Positions 20,394 to 30,704 of a stretch of 64,000 bases of DNA are shown piece after piece. Positions within the stretch are counted from its first letter, which is position 1, and each line of letters opens with the position of its first letter. Origin of the DNA: Stentor coeruleus. Taxonomy: Eukaryota > Ciliophora > Heterotrichea > Heterotrichida > Stentoridae. The stretch is taken from contig MPUH01000041.1 in NCBI GenBank assembly GCA_001970955.1, forward strand, positions 62,001-126,000, in the 5' to 3' direction. The notes beneath the pieces were generated by a model. That model saw nothing but the letters and a program-made list of their open reading frames with translations, ran no database searches and was not told the origin of the DNA. The position numbers and the translations under genes were made by a program.

Positions 20394-21848
20394 TTAATTT
20401 TTATTTCCTCTAGACTTCACTTCTCTATTCTCGAAAACAGCATCATCATCCTCTATAGCCAAATTTCCCATCCGCACTCTAATAATTTTCGACAATGCAT
20501 CTTCAGTGCTCATTTTCTCCACAATTTCTTCTGTCTTCATTTGATTAAAAGCATTGAAATTCTCAAAAGCCTGTTTAGCTTCTTCTGGACTTGATTTAAC
20601 AGTTTCTGCAAGTTGTCCAAGATTCAATTGTATCACATTAAAAACATCTGGAAGATTATTTTTCGCTTCATATGCTTTGCTTCCTGAATGTAAATCAAGA
20701 TTATTCGGGATATTCATTGTCGCCATCATTTTTTGTGTCCAATTCAATAACTGATCATATAATTTTATAGTACTTTTAAGCTTGTCTTTAACATTCTCAT
20801 AATTCTTATGATTCTGCACAACTTTTTTTTCTAAAATGTTGATAACCATTAATGTTTCCTTTTCTTTAGGATCTTCAAATTGTAGGGATAAAAGCATATC
20901 TTTAGCTGATTTGTTTTCTTTTCTTAAAAAATTTAGCTTTTTTTCAGCATCACTTACTGCTTGTAAGAGCATAAAATAGTTTTGTTCCCTAGTTAGAAAT
21001 TTCTCAACTATTTCATTTACGTCGCTAAGCCCGGTGGCTGATTTTATTTTAGAAAATGCTCTTTCGACATCAATAGCTTTTTTCATTTCAGAAGTAAGCT
21101 TTTTACTTAGAAAATTTAGCCACATTTTACACAAAAGCAGTTTCTCCCTTAGTTTAACCTCAGGCGAATCTTTATCATCATTAGCTGCAGCTTCAGCGAT
21201 TTCCATCTGCCTTTTCTGTCTATCCTCTCTTCTTGCAGCAACATCTTCCCTTGATTTAAGTTCTTTTTCTAAATTGATAACATATTCATCTTTCTTTCTT
21301 TTAGACTGAGAATATGTTTTCTTTATATCCATTAGCATCATTTTTGATTGAAAATTAGCTTCTTTGCTTTGTTGAGATTTCTTAACTTCTGTATTTAAAA
21401 CAAATCTTGTTGATTTTAATGATGATTGGATTGTATTAGCTTTAATTTCCATAGCAATTTTATCTTTTTTCATACGATCTAGCATATACAAACATGATCT
21501 ATAGTCACTGATTTCTTGTTTATGTTGTTTTTTAGTGATTTCTAAGGATTCTTTTGTAGTTTGGATTTTTGATTCGATTACTGAACTGTTTTCTTCAGAG
21601 TCTTGAGACATGAAAAGAGCTTTTTCATAGTCTTTTTTAAGTCTTTCGAGAATAACTTTTTTCTTAAGGTTTTCTTGTTTGATTTTATCGTGTCTTTTAC
21701 GAATGAGATTTAAATAAGCCGCTATTTCTTGTGTTTCGTCATCTTTGTCATTCACGTCAATTTGCTGGTCGTCGAAACTTTGCGAGTTTGGTTTAGAGTC
21801 ATGTCTTCGGCTTAGACCTGGGGTTATTGATCTTCTTATTCCGTACAT
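20394..21848 (-). CDS. Coiled-coil protein resembling outer-dynein-arm docking subunits (ODAD1/ODAD3, CCDC63 family)
   Basis: A 484-residue protein, nearly all coiled coil from about 45 to 400. A central segment reads AFSKIKSATGLSDVNEIVEK, then FLTREQNYFMLLQ, then NFLRKENKSAKDMLLSLQF. This closely follows the pattern of CCDC63/CCDC114/CCDC151 proteins (an F-x-KIK-x-ATG helix, then VVxxFL and a coil ending in LQFED), which tether outer dynein arms to axonemal doublets. The C-terminal 80 residues (MGNLAIEDDDAVF) are less helical. A ciliary docking role is therefore likely; which of the paralogues it matches best is not decided. Confidence 0.65.
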   Translation of the reverse strand: MYGIRRSITPGLSRRHDSKPNSQSFDDQQIDVNDKDDETQEIAAYLNLIRKRHDKIKQENLKKKVILERLKKDYEKALFMSQDSEENSSVIESKIQTTKESLEITKKQHKQEISDYRSCLYMLDRMKKDKIAMEIKANTIQSSLKSTRFVLNTEVKKSQQSKEANFQSKMMLMDIKKTYSQSKRKKDEYVINLEKELKSREDVAARREDRQKRQMEIAEAAANDDKDSPEVKLREKLLLCKMWLNFLSKKLTSEMKKAIDVERAFSKIKSATGLSDVNEIVEKFLTREQNYFMLLQAVSDAEKKLNFLRKENKSAKDMLLSLQFEDPKEKETLMVINILEKKVVQNHKNYENVKDKLKSTIKLYDQLLNWTQKMMATMNIPNNLDLHSGSKAYEAKNNLPDVFNVIQLNLGQLAETVKSSPEEAKQAFENFNAFNQMKTEEIVEKMSTEDALSKIIRVRMGNLAIEDDDAVFENREVKSRGNKN

Positions 21849-21923
21849 TTGGAGTTATGAAATTAATATGGTAATGTTTGTAAGAAAATATATATACAGG
21901 ATTATAGTTTTATATATCAAAAA

Positions 21924-23585
21924 ATGGATTTGCCAAAGAAAAGGCTTTTATTTCTTTCCCCAAGTGTAGCATCAGGGAAAGAGCAAGAATGTGTAGTAGA
22001 TGACTTTGAAAGTATCTCTAATAGGGCAATAGGTGAAGGAGCATTCGGTGAAGTCTTCAAAGTACGACATATCTCTACAGGCAATCTCTACGCAATCAAA
22101 ATGATCTCAAAGCAAAAAATCATGGCTAAAAACATGTTGGCTCAACTACGTCGTGAGCTTAGAATCATGTACAGTCTAGACCATCCATACATAATCAAAC
22201 TTTACAATCATTTTGAGGACGATAAGAACTTTTTTCTCATAATGCAACTAGCTGATGGTGGATCTTTATTTAACAAACTAGTCAAAATTCATAATTTTGA
22301 TGAAAGGTCAACTGCCCAATATATGAGAGAAATCGCTTTAGCAGTTCAATATTTACATACAAGAGATCCAGCTATAATCCATAGAGATATAAAACCTGAA
22401 AATATATTTTTAGACAAAGATGGAAGGGTAAAATTAGGGGATTTTGGCTGGTCAAGTTTTAGTGATAATGTAAGATCTACGTATTGTGGGACTTTAGAAT
22501 ATTTAGCTCCTGAGATGATTGATAGGAGAGGACATGATACAAGATTAGATTTATGGAACCTTGGAGTGTTGCTTTTTGAACTCTTGGTTGGTAGAGCACC
22601 TTTTCAGTCTAATAATCAGGAGGAGTTGTTTAGTAAAATTAAAAGCTTGAAAGTTGGCTTTCCGAAAAACTTCCCTGATGGAGCGAAAAGCTTGGTTAAA
22701 GGATTGCTTAAGGCAAATCCAGATGAGAGGATTACGATTGTTGAACTTCTTCAACACCCTTGGATAACTCAGCACCCACCATTAAGACTTACCTGTGAAC
22801 TCCAGACCAAAATCGAAGCTATCCCCGAAGACCTCAACATCCCCGAAAGCCAATACAAAGTTATATCAAAAGCTGACAATACACAACAGATTCTAGAACA
22901 AGAAAAACTTATCTCTATGCAACTAAGAACTAAAATAAAAAAATTTGAAAATGACATACACGTTCTTGAAGGTACAATGAAAAAACTCCAAGAAAAACAG
23001 GACAAACTTTCAACAGAAAGCATGTATTTACAATCAATAATCACAAATCTTAATATCGAAGTTTTAAGTAACACTTTATTTGATAGTGAGAACTCAAGTC
23101 TAAGTGAAATGCAAGAAGATCTAGATAATAAAATAGTAAAACTCCAAGTCAGCATGAGGAAAATCGATTTTGAAATGCGAATCAAACTTAAAGAAGCAAA
23201 TGAAAAACGCAAAATTTTACTAGCAAAAGATATAAAACATGCAGTAATAGAAAATACATTTTTAGGATTGAGGTCGTATTCTAAAGAGTTTAAGTGGCTT
23301 CAGAATTTAAGCAGGTCTTTGTTTTATTTACAGGAGTTCAAGAAAATTATTGAACTTATTTATGTAGATACTCCTGATCAATTAGTTCATTCGTATATAG
23401 ATGAGTTAAGAAATCATTATGATAATAAGCCAGAACTGCAGCATACAGTAGAAGAAATACAGGATTTAATATTAGAAAAGTCTTACTCGATAGAAGAGCT
23501 TGAGGAGAAAGTACAAGAGCTTAAAAAAATCTCAGTATTAAAAAACGAAGTCTATGCCAAAATCTTACCGAAAAAACTCAAGTAG
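21924..23585 (+). CDS. Aurora-like Ser/Thr kinase with C-terminal coiled coil
   Basis: A 553-residue protein. Kinase domain about 28-283: IGEGAFGEVFKV, AIKMISKQKI, IIHRDIKPENIFL, the Aurora-type DFGWSSF, and the activation loop STYCGTLEYLAPEM. DFGWS followed by a YCGTLEYLAPEM-type loop is the usual Aurora pattern, although the loop lacks the canonical RRTTxCGT. From about 300 to the end the protein is charged coiled coil, unlike short metazoan Auroras. Aurora kinases control mitosis, centrosome/basal body and cilium dynamics. Divergent from the docking-like gene at 21848 with 75 bases between start codons. Confidence 0.85.
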   Translation: MDLPKKRLLFLSPSVASGKEQECVVDDFESISNRAIGEGAFGEVFKVRHISTGNLYAIKMISKQKIMAKNMLAQLRRELRIMYSLDHPYIIKLYNHFEDDKNFFLIMQLADGGSLFNKLVKIHNFDERSTAQYMREIALAVQYLHTRDPAIIHRDIKPENIFLDKDGRVKLGDFGWSSFSDNVRSTYCGTLEYLAPEMIDRRGHDTRLDLWNLGVLLFELLVGRAPFQSNNQEELFSKIKSLKVGFPKNFPDGAKSLVKGLLKANPDERITIVELLQHPWITQHPPLRLTCELQTKIEAIPEDLNIPESQYKVISKADNTQQILEQEKLISMQLRTKIKKFENDIHVLEGTMKKLQEKQDKLSTESMYLQSIITNLNIEVLSNTLFDSENSSLSEMQEDLDNKIVKLQVSMRKIDFEMRIKLKEANEKRKILLAKDIKHAVIENTFLGLRSYSKEFKWLQNLSRSLFYLQEFKKIIELIYVDTPDQLVHSYIDELRNHYDNKPELQHTVEEIQDLILEKSYSIEELEEKVQELKKISVLKNEVYAKILPKKLK

Positions 23586-23683
23586 TTTTTTCATAGACTG
23601 ATCTTTTTTTCTTAGATATTCTTCATATAAACTTTTGAATTTAAGTGTATCCATTAGTTTAGCCATATAGCGGCCTGAAATAA

Positions 23684-24430
23684 ATGGGAAAACTCGACAA
23701 CATTGGAGGCCTTTCAAAAGAGGAACTACTACTTCTCAGCCGAATGGCCGAGCAATGTGAAAGGTATGATGAAATGATAGACTTTGTACGTCACTTCATA
23801 TCCAAATGCACCTCCGAGTTCACCGACGAAGAAAGGAACATCTTATCTGTAGCTTTCAAAAACGTAGTAGGCAATAGAAGAACCGCATGGAGAGTATTAA
23901 ACTCAATAGAACAAAAAGAATCACGTAGAGGTAACGAAGAAAACAAATCAAGAGCTGCAAATTATAAGGAAAAAGTTGAAGCAGAATTAAGGAGCTTTTG
24001 TAGAGAAATCTTAAGAATAATCGACAATGATCTATTAACAAAGACCACAAGTGATGAAGGGAAAGTGTTTTTTATTAAGATGAAAGGAGATTATTATAGA
24101 TATATTTGCGAATTTGCTCAAGGACAGTATAAGGATGAAAGCTCGAAAAATGCTCAAGAAAGCTATCAACAAGCTTTGAATGTTGCAGAAGGTTCTTTAG
24201 ATAGCACACATCCTAGTAGGATTGGACTGGCGCTGAATTATTCTGTGTTTAATTATGAGATTTTGAACCAGCATGCTGAAGCTATTAAAATTGCCCAGAA
24301 AGCTTTTGATGAGGGAATACAGAATTTAGAAAACCTTACTGATGAGCAGGCTTATAAGGAGTCAACTATGATATTGCAACTTATTAGGGATAATATATCG
24401 TTGTGGACTTCGGAAGCAGAGGAGAATTAA
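23684..24430 (+). CDS. 14-3-3 phosphopeptide-binding protein
   Basis: A complete 248-residue 14-3-3. Family motifs: LLLLSRMAEQCERYDEM, the signature DEERNILSVAFKNVVGNRR, SWRVLNSIEQKE-like AWRVLNSIEQKE, the phosphate-binding Arg/Tyr set (KMKGDYYRYICEF), LALNYSVFNYEIL and LQLIRDNISLWTSE. It binds phosphoserine/threonine motifs as a dimer in the cytosol and gates many kinase pathways. Two features are slightly off the consensus: the signature begins TDEER and the C-terminal acidic tail is short (EAEEN). 98 bases downstream of the Aurora-like gene. Confidence 0.97.
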   Translation: MGKLDNIGGLSKEELLLLSRMAEQCERYDEMIDFVRHFISKCTSEFTDEERNILSVAFKNVVGNRRTAWRVLNSIEQKESRRGNEENKSRAANYKEKVEAELRSFCREILRIIDNDLLTKTTSDEGKVFFIKMKGDYYRYICEFAQGQYKDESSKNAQESYQQALNVAEGSLDSTHPSRIGLALNYSVFNYEILNQHAEAIKIAQKAFDEGIQNLENLTDEQAYKESTMILQLIRDNISLWTSEAEEN

Positions 24431-24863
24431 TAGGTTAGGATTTTACTTTAAGTGGTTTTTTAAAGGAAATGAGATAGAAAGGATGGGTGAAGGCTTTTTA
24501 TAGGGTTTTAATTTTTAAGGAAGGGAGGTTTTGATGTTGTTTAGTGGAAGAAATAGTTTTTATATGCTGAAAAGTGCCTGATAAGTTTTGAAGGATTTGA
24601 TAAGAAAATGGAAGAGATTTATTCTTGCTCTAAACATCCAATAACTCACAAAATATAGCTTTAAATAGTTGGATTCATGTTATATATCCTATAACTATTT
24701 TCATCTTAAAAAACTTCAACCATTTATTTTATTATCAAAGCAACAAATAAAAATTATACTTCTTTTGCAGTCTTAATTCTTACTTAAACCTTATTAAAAA
24801 AAACTATCATCAATTTATCTCCTGAATATTATAATATCCTTAACCTTATAATATTCTAGCAAA
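24431..24863. other. Intergenic, no gene seen
   Basis: G-rich to about 24620 (3' flank of 14-3-3), then C/A-rich (5' flank of the next gene). The skew flips once, near 24630. No frame. Confidence 0.6.
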
Positions 24864-25658
24864 ATGAACGAATCTCAACGTTTTTCTCGTTACTCACCCT
24901 TATCTAAAAACTCAAAATCCATCCCTCCATATCTACTCGAATTCCCAAGCACATCCAAAGCTATTCAAAAGCAAATTTCCCGAAGTGTCGATTACCCAGT
25001 GCATAATTTTAACGTCTTTAAAAACAAAAACACTAAAAAACCCTTCAAAAAATTCACAGGTTTATTTTTTTCATCAAAATCCCCTAACAGACCTACAAAA
25101 AACCTATCAGAAATCCCAAATCAAGTTCAAGACCCTCAATCTTCAAGTGAATATTATGTTATCTTCCGTACAACAGGACCTTTTTTTGATATGAATTCAA
25201 AACCAAAAGCTAAAAGTGAAATAAAAAATCAAGGTCTTGGAATTGGTACAGCCCAACCAAACAGTGTGATTTATACAAAATTTTCCCCTTTGCCTAGTGA
25301 ACGAGAAATGAAAAATCCTGATAAAATTGGCCCAGGAAGTTATAGTCCTATTTTAGTTTCAAATGGGCCTAAATGGGGATTTGGAGCTTCAAAAAGAATT
25401 GAAATTGATGCTTCTGAGTCTCCTGGACCAGGCACTTATACTGTGCCTAGTTATTTGTCGAAAAAAGCATTTTCGATATCACCGAGAAGGAAGAATAAAG
25501 AACCTTCGCAAACACCTGGCCCTGGAGCTTATTATAAACACTCTGTAGGTAAAGCTATGAAAAGTTCTTTAAGGCCACGCATTGAGCACCGAGGCCAAGA
25601 TTTAAATTTTAATATTGAACATTCTAATCTTTCTTTGAACCTGAGCACAGCAGCGTAA
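24864..25658 (+). CDS. SHIPPO-repeat (STPG/ODF3-type) protein
   Basis: A 264-residue basic, Pro/Ser-rich protein. At least three Pro-Gly-Pro repeats occur: KIGPGSYSPILVSNGPKWGF, ESPGPGTYTVPSYLSKKAFS and QTPGPGAYYKHSVGKAMKSS. These are SHIPPO repeats, in which PGPG-x-Y is followed by a basic or aromatic stretch. Proteins with them (ODF3/CIMAP, STPG) associate with or lie inside axonemal microtubules. The first 110 residues are disordered and Lys/Ser/Pro-rich. A microtubule-associated role is inferred from the repeat. Confidence 0.8.
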   Translation: MNESQRFSRYSPLSKNSKSIPPYLLEFPSTSKAIQKQISRSVDYPVHNFNVFKNKNTKKPFKKFTGLFFSSKSPNRPTKNLSEIPNQVQDPQSSSEYYVIFRTTGPFFDMNSKPKAKSEIKNQGLGIGTAQPNSVIYTKFSPLPSEREMKNPDKIGPGSYSPILVSNGPKWGFGASKRIEIDASESPGPGTYTVPSYLSKKAFSISPRRKNKEPSQTPGPGAYYKHSVGKAMKSSLRPRIEHRGQDLNFNIEHSNLSLNLSTAA

Positions 25659-26028
25659 TTATTATTCAGCAAATATAAACCAGCTTTAAGCTCTTTTACA
25701 GGCCAAAAAAAGTTCTATATTCCAAACAGTTAAAAACCTGAAAAAAAATTATAATCCCAAATTTACTTAATTAAATTCTCGATTTTTAGCTTTTTTATAA
25801 CAAATATTCTATTAAACCTAGCAAAATCATTAATAATAAAATAGATTTTAATAATCTTAAAGGTTATATTCTTCCAATATCATAAAAAATATGAGTTTTA
25901 AAGTTTGAATTCTTATTTTATACAGGATTTTTCATAAGTTTATACGGCAAACTCACAAATATTTATATGAAAAATTAATTAATTATATGCTTTATATGCA
26001 TAATTTTTATATCTTTGTATAATGTTAT
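25659..26028. other. Intergenic, no gene seen
   Basis: AT-rich spacer between two + strand genes; no frame or repeat recognised. Confidence 0.6.
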
Positions 26029-26787
26029 ATGGATTTAATAACAAAATCGAATTTCAGCACTAGAAAAGCACAAAGCACATCACGTAATATTAAAATATCC
26101 CCACCAAGATTCCAAAAACTTCCTCAGAGCCCAAGAAGATTCAAACTTCTCTCACCGAGAATTGAAAAAAGATCAAAACAGTCTATAAGATCAGTTTCCC
26201 CTAACATCAAAAATAAAGAACAAGAAAATTTGTCCCTTCCTCCAACTTTCAGCCCTAAACTTCACAATCATATTTTTATATTACAACCTGACTCACCTTA
26301 TGATCTTAAAAGCAAAAATATGCAAAGAATAGAAACAGATTTAAAGAAACTGCTTTACAGGCAGGAATTACAAAAAGAAGAAGTATTCGGCAAAATTGCT
26401 GACTTAAGGAAAAACTGTGGTGATTTAGCTACAACTATATCTTTGCAGACAAGAATCCGTCAAAACCAATTACGAGAGTTGTCATCAGATAAAAAAATTT
26501 CCCATAAAAAACGAGCTGCTTTTTTCCGCCTAGTGAAATCAGGTGATTTAATTGAGATACAAGGTCTGCTTACATTGTTCCCTGAACTAATAAAAGATAT
26601 CGATTCTACAGGACAAACAGCTCTACACTGGGCAGCAAGAAGATATGATAAAAAGATGTATAATAATTTAATTGAATATGGAGCTGATCCTAAAGCTCAA
26701 GATATCGCTGGAAGGACACCTGAGAGTATTTTACATAGAAAATCTACTAATACAACTTTTTTCAAGGTAGGGTATAAGCAATTATAA
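26029..26787 (+). CDS. Ankyrin-repeat protein, small
   Basis: A 252-residue protein. The first 95 residues are basic and rich in Ser-Pro pairs (KISPPRFQKLPQSPRRFKLL), likely disordered and phosphorylated. A short coil follows (about 100-150). Two ankyrin repeats lie at about 160-235: FFRLVKSGDLIEIQGLLTLF and TGQTALHWAARRYDKKMYNN, then LIEYGADPKAQDIAGRTPES. It lies tail to tail with another ankyrin gene at 26882. Role unknown beyond protein binding. Confidence 0.8.
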   Translation: MDLITKSNFSTRKAQSTSRNIKISPPRFQKLPQSPRRFKLLSPRIEKRSKQSIRSVSPNIKNKEQENLSLPPTFSPKLHNHIFILQPDSPYDLKSKNMQRIETDLKKLLYRQELQKEEVFGKIADLRKNCGDLATTISLQTRIRQNQLRELSSDKKISHKKRAAFFRLVKSGDLIEIQGLLTLFPELIKDIDSTGQTALHWAARRYDKKMYNNLIEYGADPKAQDIAGRTPESILHRKSTNTTFFKVGYKQL

Positions 26788-26881
26788 GATTTTTAATANC
26801 AAGATTTCTATAAATAATTCATGAAAAAAACTTATACTTAAATATAAAATCATAGCAAAATTCTTAATCCATACACAATCT

Positions 26882-28600
26882 TTATATTATATTATCTACC
26901 ATATCACTATTTTTATCTTTAGAAAAACTCAAAAGGTACAAAGCATCAGCTCCTACTATTGTATCCTTATCTCTACTTGCCAATTGGGCAATTTCACTAT
27001 ATTTATTCCCCATATACAAATTATACAAATTCTGATATCTCAAAAACAAAGGTGAACTGGTGCTTATCGCTATATTCTTACTTATCCCTTTAGCATTATC
27101 CAATTCTTTTTCTATATTATCTTTAACATATAAATGCCTCTGAACTCTTTCTAATCTTAGCAGGTATTTAAAAATTGCTACATTTCCTTTGCAAGTATCT
27201 TTTGGGACTTTTCCTTCTAGGTTTTTTGTGTTTACTCTCGCTCCAGCATTAACAAGTATTTCAACAGATTTGAAATGATTTGAATGTGATGCTAGGTGTA
27301 AAGGTACCCAATCTAAACTTCCACCTTTTATATTGACGTCAAATAATTCTTTTTTGTTAAGTTTTAAGATAGCATTTTGGTTGATTATCCATTTTAAAGC
27401 GCAGGAAAATCCTTTTCGAGCTGCAATATGTAGTGGGGCCCAGTTTTCATGATTGTATACATTAACTTTTGGATTTCGACTCATTATAAGTTCTGCAATC
27501 CTTTTGCATTTGAATTTCTGTTTACCGAATATCCCCATAAGTATATGAAGTGGTGTATTTCCTTCTGCATCTATCATATTAACATCAATACCAGAAGTTG
27601 TCAGAAGCTCAACAAGCCAAATCTCACATTTGTATACTGCTATATGTAAGACTGACCCATAATTTCCTGCTCCATATTTAAAGCTCGCCCCAGCATCAAT
27701 AAGCATTTTACATATAGATATTTTATCCTGCTTTATAGATATCATTAAAGGCGAGTACCCATCTCGGTCAAAGCTATTTAAATCCACACCTCCCTCAATT
27801 AATCCTTTAATAACCCCAATATCCCCTCTATTAATCGCTCTATACAATATATCAGGATGATCATGACACTTATTAAACATCTTCAAAAACTCCAAAAACG
27901 TCATATACTCCGTCACAATCGGTAAAGGTAAAACCTTAACTAAATCTTTAAAAGTTAAAACAGGGTTCGTATAATCAAACCATTCCAAGCCTAATTCTTT
28001 TAAATTCCCCGAAATCAATCCAGTAGGTATCTCATAAAAATGGTTATTTTGTATATAAACTTCAATTAATCTTTTAAGCTTTAACATCGTCACCGGGATA
28101 TGAGAAATCTGATTATATGAAACACTTAAGTTCTTAAGTTTCCTAAGTTTGTATATAATATCCGGTAGGGTAAATAAAGAATTCTTTGTAACACTTAATA
28201 CAGTCAATGAAGGGAGTTGAAAAAGTCCTAAAGGTAAAGCTGTCAAATGATTATTATCAAGTCTTAGTTCACGTAAATTCCATAAATATCCAATTTCATC
28301 AGTGAGCATTTCTAAATGATTGCTCCTTAAATCAAGTACTTTTAAATTAACAAGCTTGAATAATATTGAATGCTCTATTGAAGTAAGACTATTACCTCTT
28401 AAATCAACTAGGGTAATATTATTGCCTTCTTGAAAAAGATTCTTAGGAACACTTGTAAGTTCTAAATCTTTACATATAAGTTCCCCACTAGAATTAGGTT
28501 TGAACATTGTAATTTTATTATAAAATATTTGAAAAACTTTAAATTGCTTGTTTAAGTTATAAAGAAATACTCGGGAATCTTTGATATCTTCTTCAGTCAT
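26882..28600 (-). CDS. Leucine-rich-repeat plus ankyrin-repeat protein
   Basis: 572 residues from ATG 28600. Six or seven leucine-rich repeats lie at about 50-200 (LVDLRGNSLTSIEHSILFKL, LRELRLDNNHLTALPLGLFQ, LKNLSVSYNQISHIPVTMLK). Ankyrin repeats follow at about 255-470 (DGYSPLMISIKQDKISICKM, EGNTPLHILMGIFG, NWAPLHIAARKGF, DWVPLHLASHSNHFKSVEIL). The last 90 residues are helical. No kinase, ROC or channel domain is attached. The frame stays open upstream of 28600 to about 28935 without an ATG, so the true N-terminus may be longer. Binding partner unknown. Confidence 0.9.
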   Translation of the reverse strand: MTEEDIKDSRVFLYNLNKQFKVFQIFYNKITMFKPNSSGELICKDLELTSVPKNLFQEGNNITLVDLRGNSLTSIEHSILFKLVNLKVLDLRSNHLEMLTDEIGYLWNLRELRLDNNHLTALPLGLFQLPSLTVLSVTKNSLFTLPDIIYKLRKLKNLSVSYNQISHIPVTMLKLKRLIEVYIQNNHFYEIPTGLISGNLKELGLEWFDYTNPVLTFKDLVKVLPLPIVTEYMTFLEFLKMFNKCHDHPDILYRAINRGDIGVIKGLIEGGVDLNSFDRDGYSPLMISIKQDKISICKMLIDAGASFKYGAGNYGSVLHIAVYKCEIWLVELLTTSGIDVNMIDAEGNTPLHILMGIFGKQKFKCKRIAELIMSRNPKVNVYNHENWAPLHIAARKGFSCALKWIINQNAILKLNKKELFDVNIKGGSLDWVPLHLASHSNHFKSVEILVNAGARVNTKNLEGKVPKDTCKGNVAIFKYLLRLERVQRHLYVKDNIEKELDNAKGISKNIAISTSSPLFLRYQNLYNLYMGNKYSEIAQLASRDKDTIVGADALYLLSFSKDKNSDMVDNII

Positions 28601-29772
28601 AGATAAACTTTTTTTATTGGATTTTAGTATTGGTGAAGGGTCTCTGTCTTTTTTTATAGGCTTTGGGCTGTAATATAAAAGGTTGACACAGATTTTTGGA
28701 ATTTTGGATTTGGAAGTTTGGAAAATATGTGGGGATTTAGAAGGAAAGTGCAGAATCTCTTTATGTGGAGAAGTATTTGTGTTGACTTTATGAGGAAAAT
28801 TTGGTTTTGGAGATTTAGGTTTAAGGGAAGGCTTTGGGGTAAGTAGATAAAAGCATATATTTGACTGAGATTTGACTGTTTTTATGATAAATATTGGGAA
28901 TTTAAAGAATAGATTATTGGAGATAAGGGCTTAACTTTAGATGAAATTTTGACGTTGTTGACTGTTTGAAACTTTTTATATAAATCACTGTGATTTTTAG
29001 TTTTTGGTCAGATAACATTTTTAATGAGAAAGGCAGGCTTTAAGAAAATAGGTTTTGGGAAGGTCTGGCTTTTATAGATAAAGAGAGGAAGGTTTAAGTA
29101 TAAAATAAGGATTTTAATGATTAAAAGGAAGCTATAAAGTTATGGTTTTGGATAGGATAGATTAGAAGAATGATTTGTGTTGGAATTTATAATGGGTATT
29201 GAACTATAAATAATCAAAACTTATATAAATTTGTAAAATATATGTTAAAACTAATAAGTGGATAGAAAAATGATTGAGTAATTTTAATGTTTACTTTCAA
29301 AAAATGTCATAATTATATTATGATAGTTGGCATAGGACAATCGATTATTTCCACATTTAACTTAGCATCAGCAATGATAAAGATATTTGCTCAATAAGAA
29401 TTTTTACTATGAAATTTATATTTTTCTCAAACATACTTTCATATAAAATTTATAATTCACTACCCAAATCCTATTAAGCTATCTTTAGTATTTATAAAAA
29501 TCCTACACCTTAAAATTCCTTCAAAATCTTAACAATTATTTTACTCTTAAGCATTCCTTAAACTCTTAAAATGTTCCTATAAAACAATTATTCCATATAT
29601 CATTAGACAGAAACCATAATCTAAAATATAGACTCCTCCCATATCCTCCTAAAAATCCAAAAAAATTTAAACAAAAAATCTTTCACCTTCAATATATTTT
29701 CAACCCTATAAAAATAACAAAAAAATTAAGTTAATTTTTGTGTTTACCAAGTTGACATTTTTAATTAAATTC
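28601..29772. other. Intergenic; first third is open in frame with the LRR/ankyrin gene
   Basis: From 28601 to about 28935 the minus strand is open in the frame of the downstream gene and encodes a Lys/Ser/Pro-rich stretch, but has no ATG. Otherwise the region is G-rich on + to about 29300, then C-rich, with no gene recognised. Confidence 0.5.
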
Positions 29773-30324
29773 TTAGAATTTGAGAGTACCAATACTACCC
29801 ATAAGAGCTACTTTGAAAAACTTATGTGGGGTTTTTCCGCTTGAGGACTTACGTTCGCGTTTAAAAGGAAAGTTAAAGTTCCAGCCTCCACTTCGACTAC
29901 TATCACTAGCAGCTTCAAATTCTGGCTGAAGGTTCCTTTTTATATGTTCTTCATCTTCGGTGTCTTCAATAAAACTAGGCTTTTCTGACAAAAGCCAATA
30001 AGTAGACTGCGTAAATTGTGACATATTGTCTTCTGGTACGGTTTTCACCGAGTTGATTTTTTTTAACGTATCTTGCAAATCCTTGATTTTTCTTTTGAGT
30101 TTGAGATTTTCTGAATAAATTGACCCGAAATCGGGATTTTGAGCCTTTTGTGGGGTTAGGAAGTTTGAATTGTTGCCTTTTGTTAGAGGTGGCCATTGAT
30201 GCTTTTGGGTATCTTGTATGGATGCATTGGGGATCGATGATATATCCTGAATACACGAATCATTAAACATTGACGAGTTAAACCCGCTTGTTTCAAGAGA
30301 GTTGTTCGAATTGAAATAATACAT
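29773..30324 (-). CDS. Hypothetical 183-residue protein
   Basis: Not recognised. It starts MYYFNSNNSLETSGFNSS. It is Asn/Ser-rich with a short coiled coil (about 70-92, ENLKLKRKIKDLQDTLKKI), an acidic patch (DTEDEEH) and a basic Ser/Lys stretch (FKRERKSSSGKTPHKFF). Codon usage and the normal flanking skew pattern support a real gene. Confidence 0.65.
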   Translation of the reverse strand: MYYFNSNNSLETSGFNSSMFNDSCIQDISSIPNASIQDTQKHQWPPLTKGNNSNFLTPQKAQNPDFGSIYSENLKLKRKIKDLQDTLKKINSVKTVPEDNMSQFTQSTYWLLSEKPSFIEDTEDEEHIKRNLQPEFEAASDSSRSGGWNFNFPFKRERKSSSGKTPHKFFKVALMGSIGTLKF

Positions 30325-30704
30325 TTACACTATTTATAAGCATTCCTTGCTTAAAACAAAAATCATGGCAGTCAGTAGGATAAACATAAATTAAAGCCTG
30401 GAAACCTTTTTATCAAAGTAACCCTAATAAGAAGGTTTAGAGTTTCTATTCCTCTTTTATAATTAGTGATTTCTTCTTTCCTTTAATAAATTTCTATAGT
30501 AATTCTTATGTGCTTTTTATATTAACTTTAAACTCTTGGAAGTATTTATAAATTTTCTTTAAAACATCGAATTTATTGACTTCCAGATTTTTTTCATCAA
30601 GAAAATATCAAAGCAGTTCAAAATAATCATTTTTTTTTAAAGGAAAAACTAAATTCAAAAACTTAAGAAGTCTTATGAATTGAACGCTATAATTTATAAT
30701 AACG
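30325..30704. other. Divergent intergenic, no gene seen
   Basis: Spacer between a minus and a plus start codon; AT-rich, with no frame and no repeat recognised. Confidence 0.6.
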
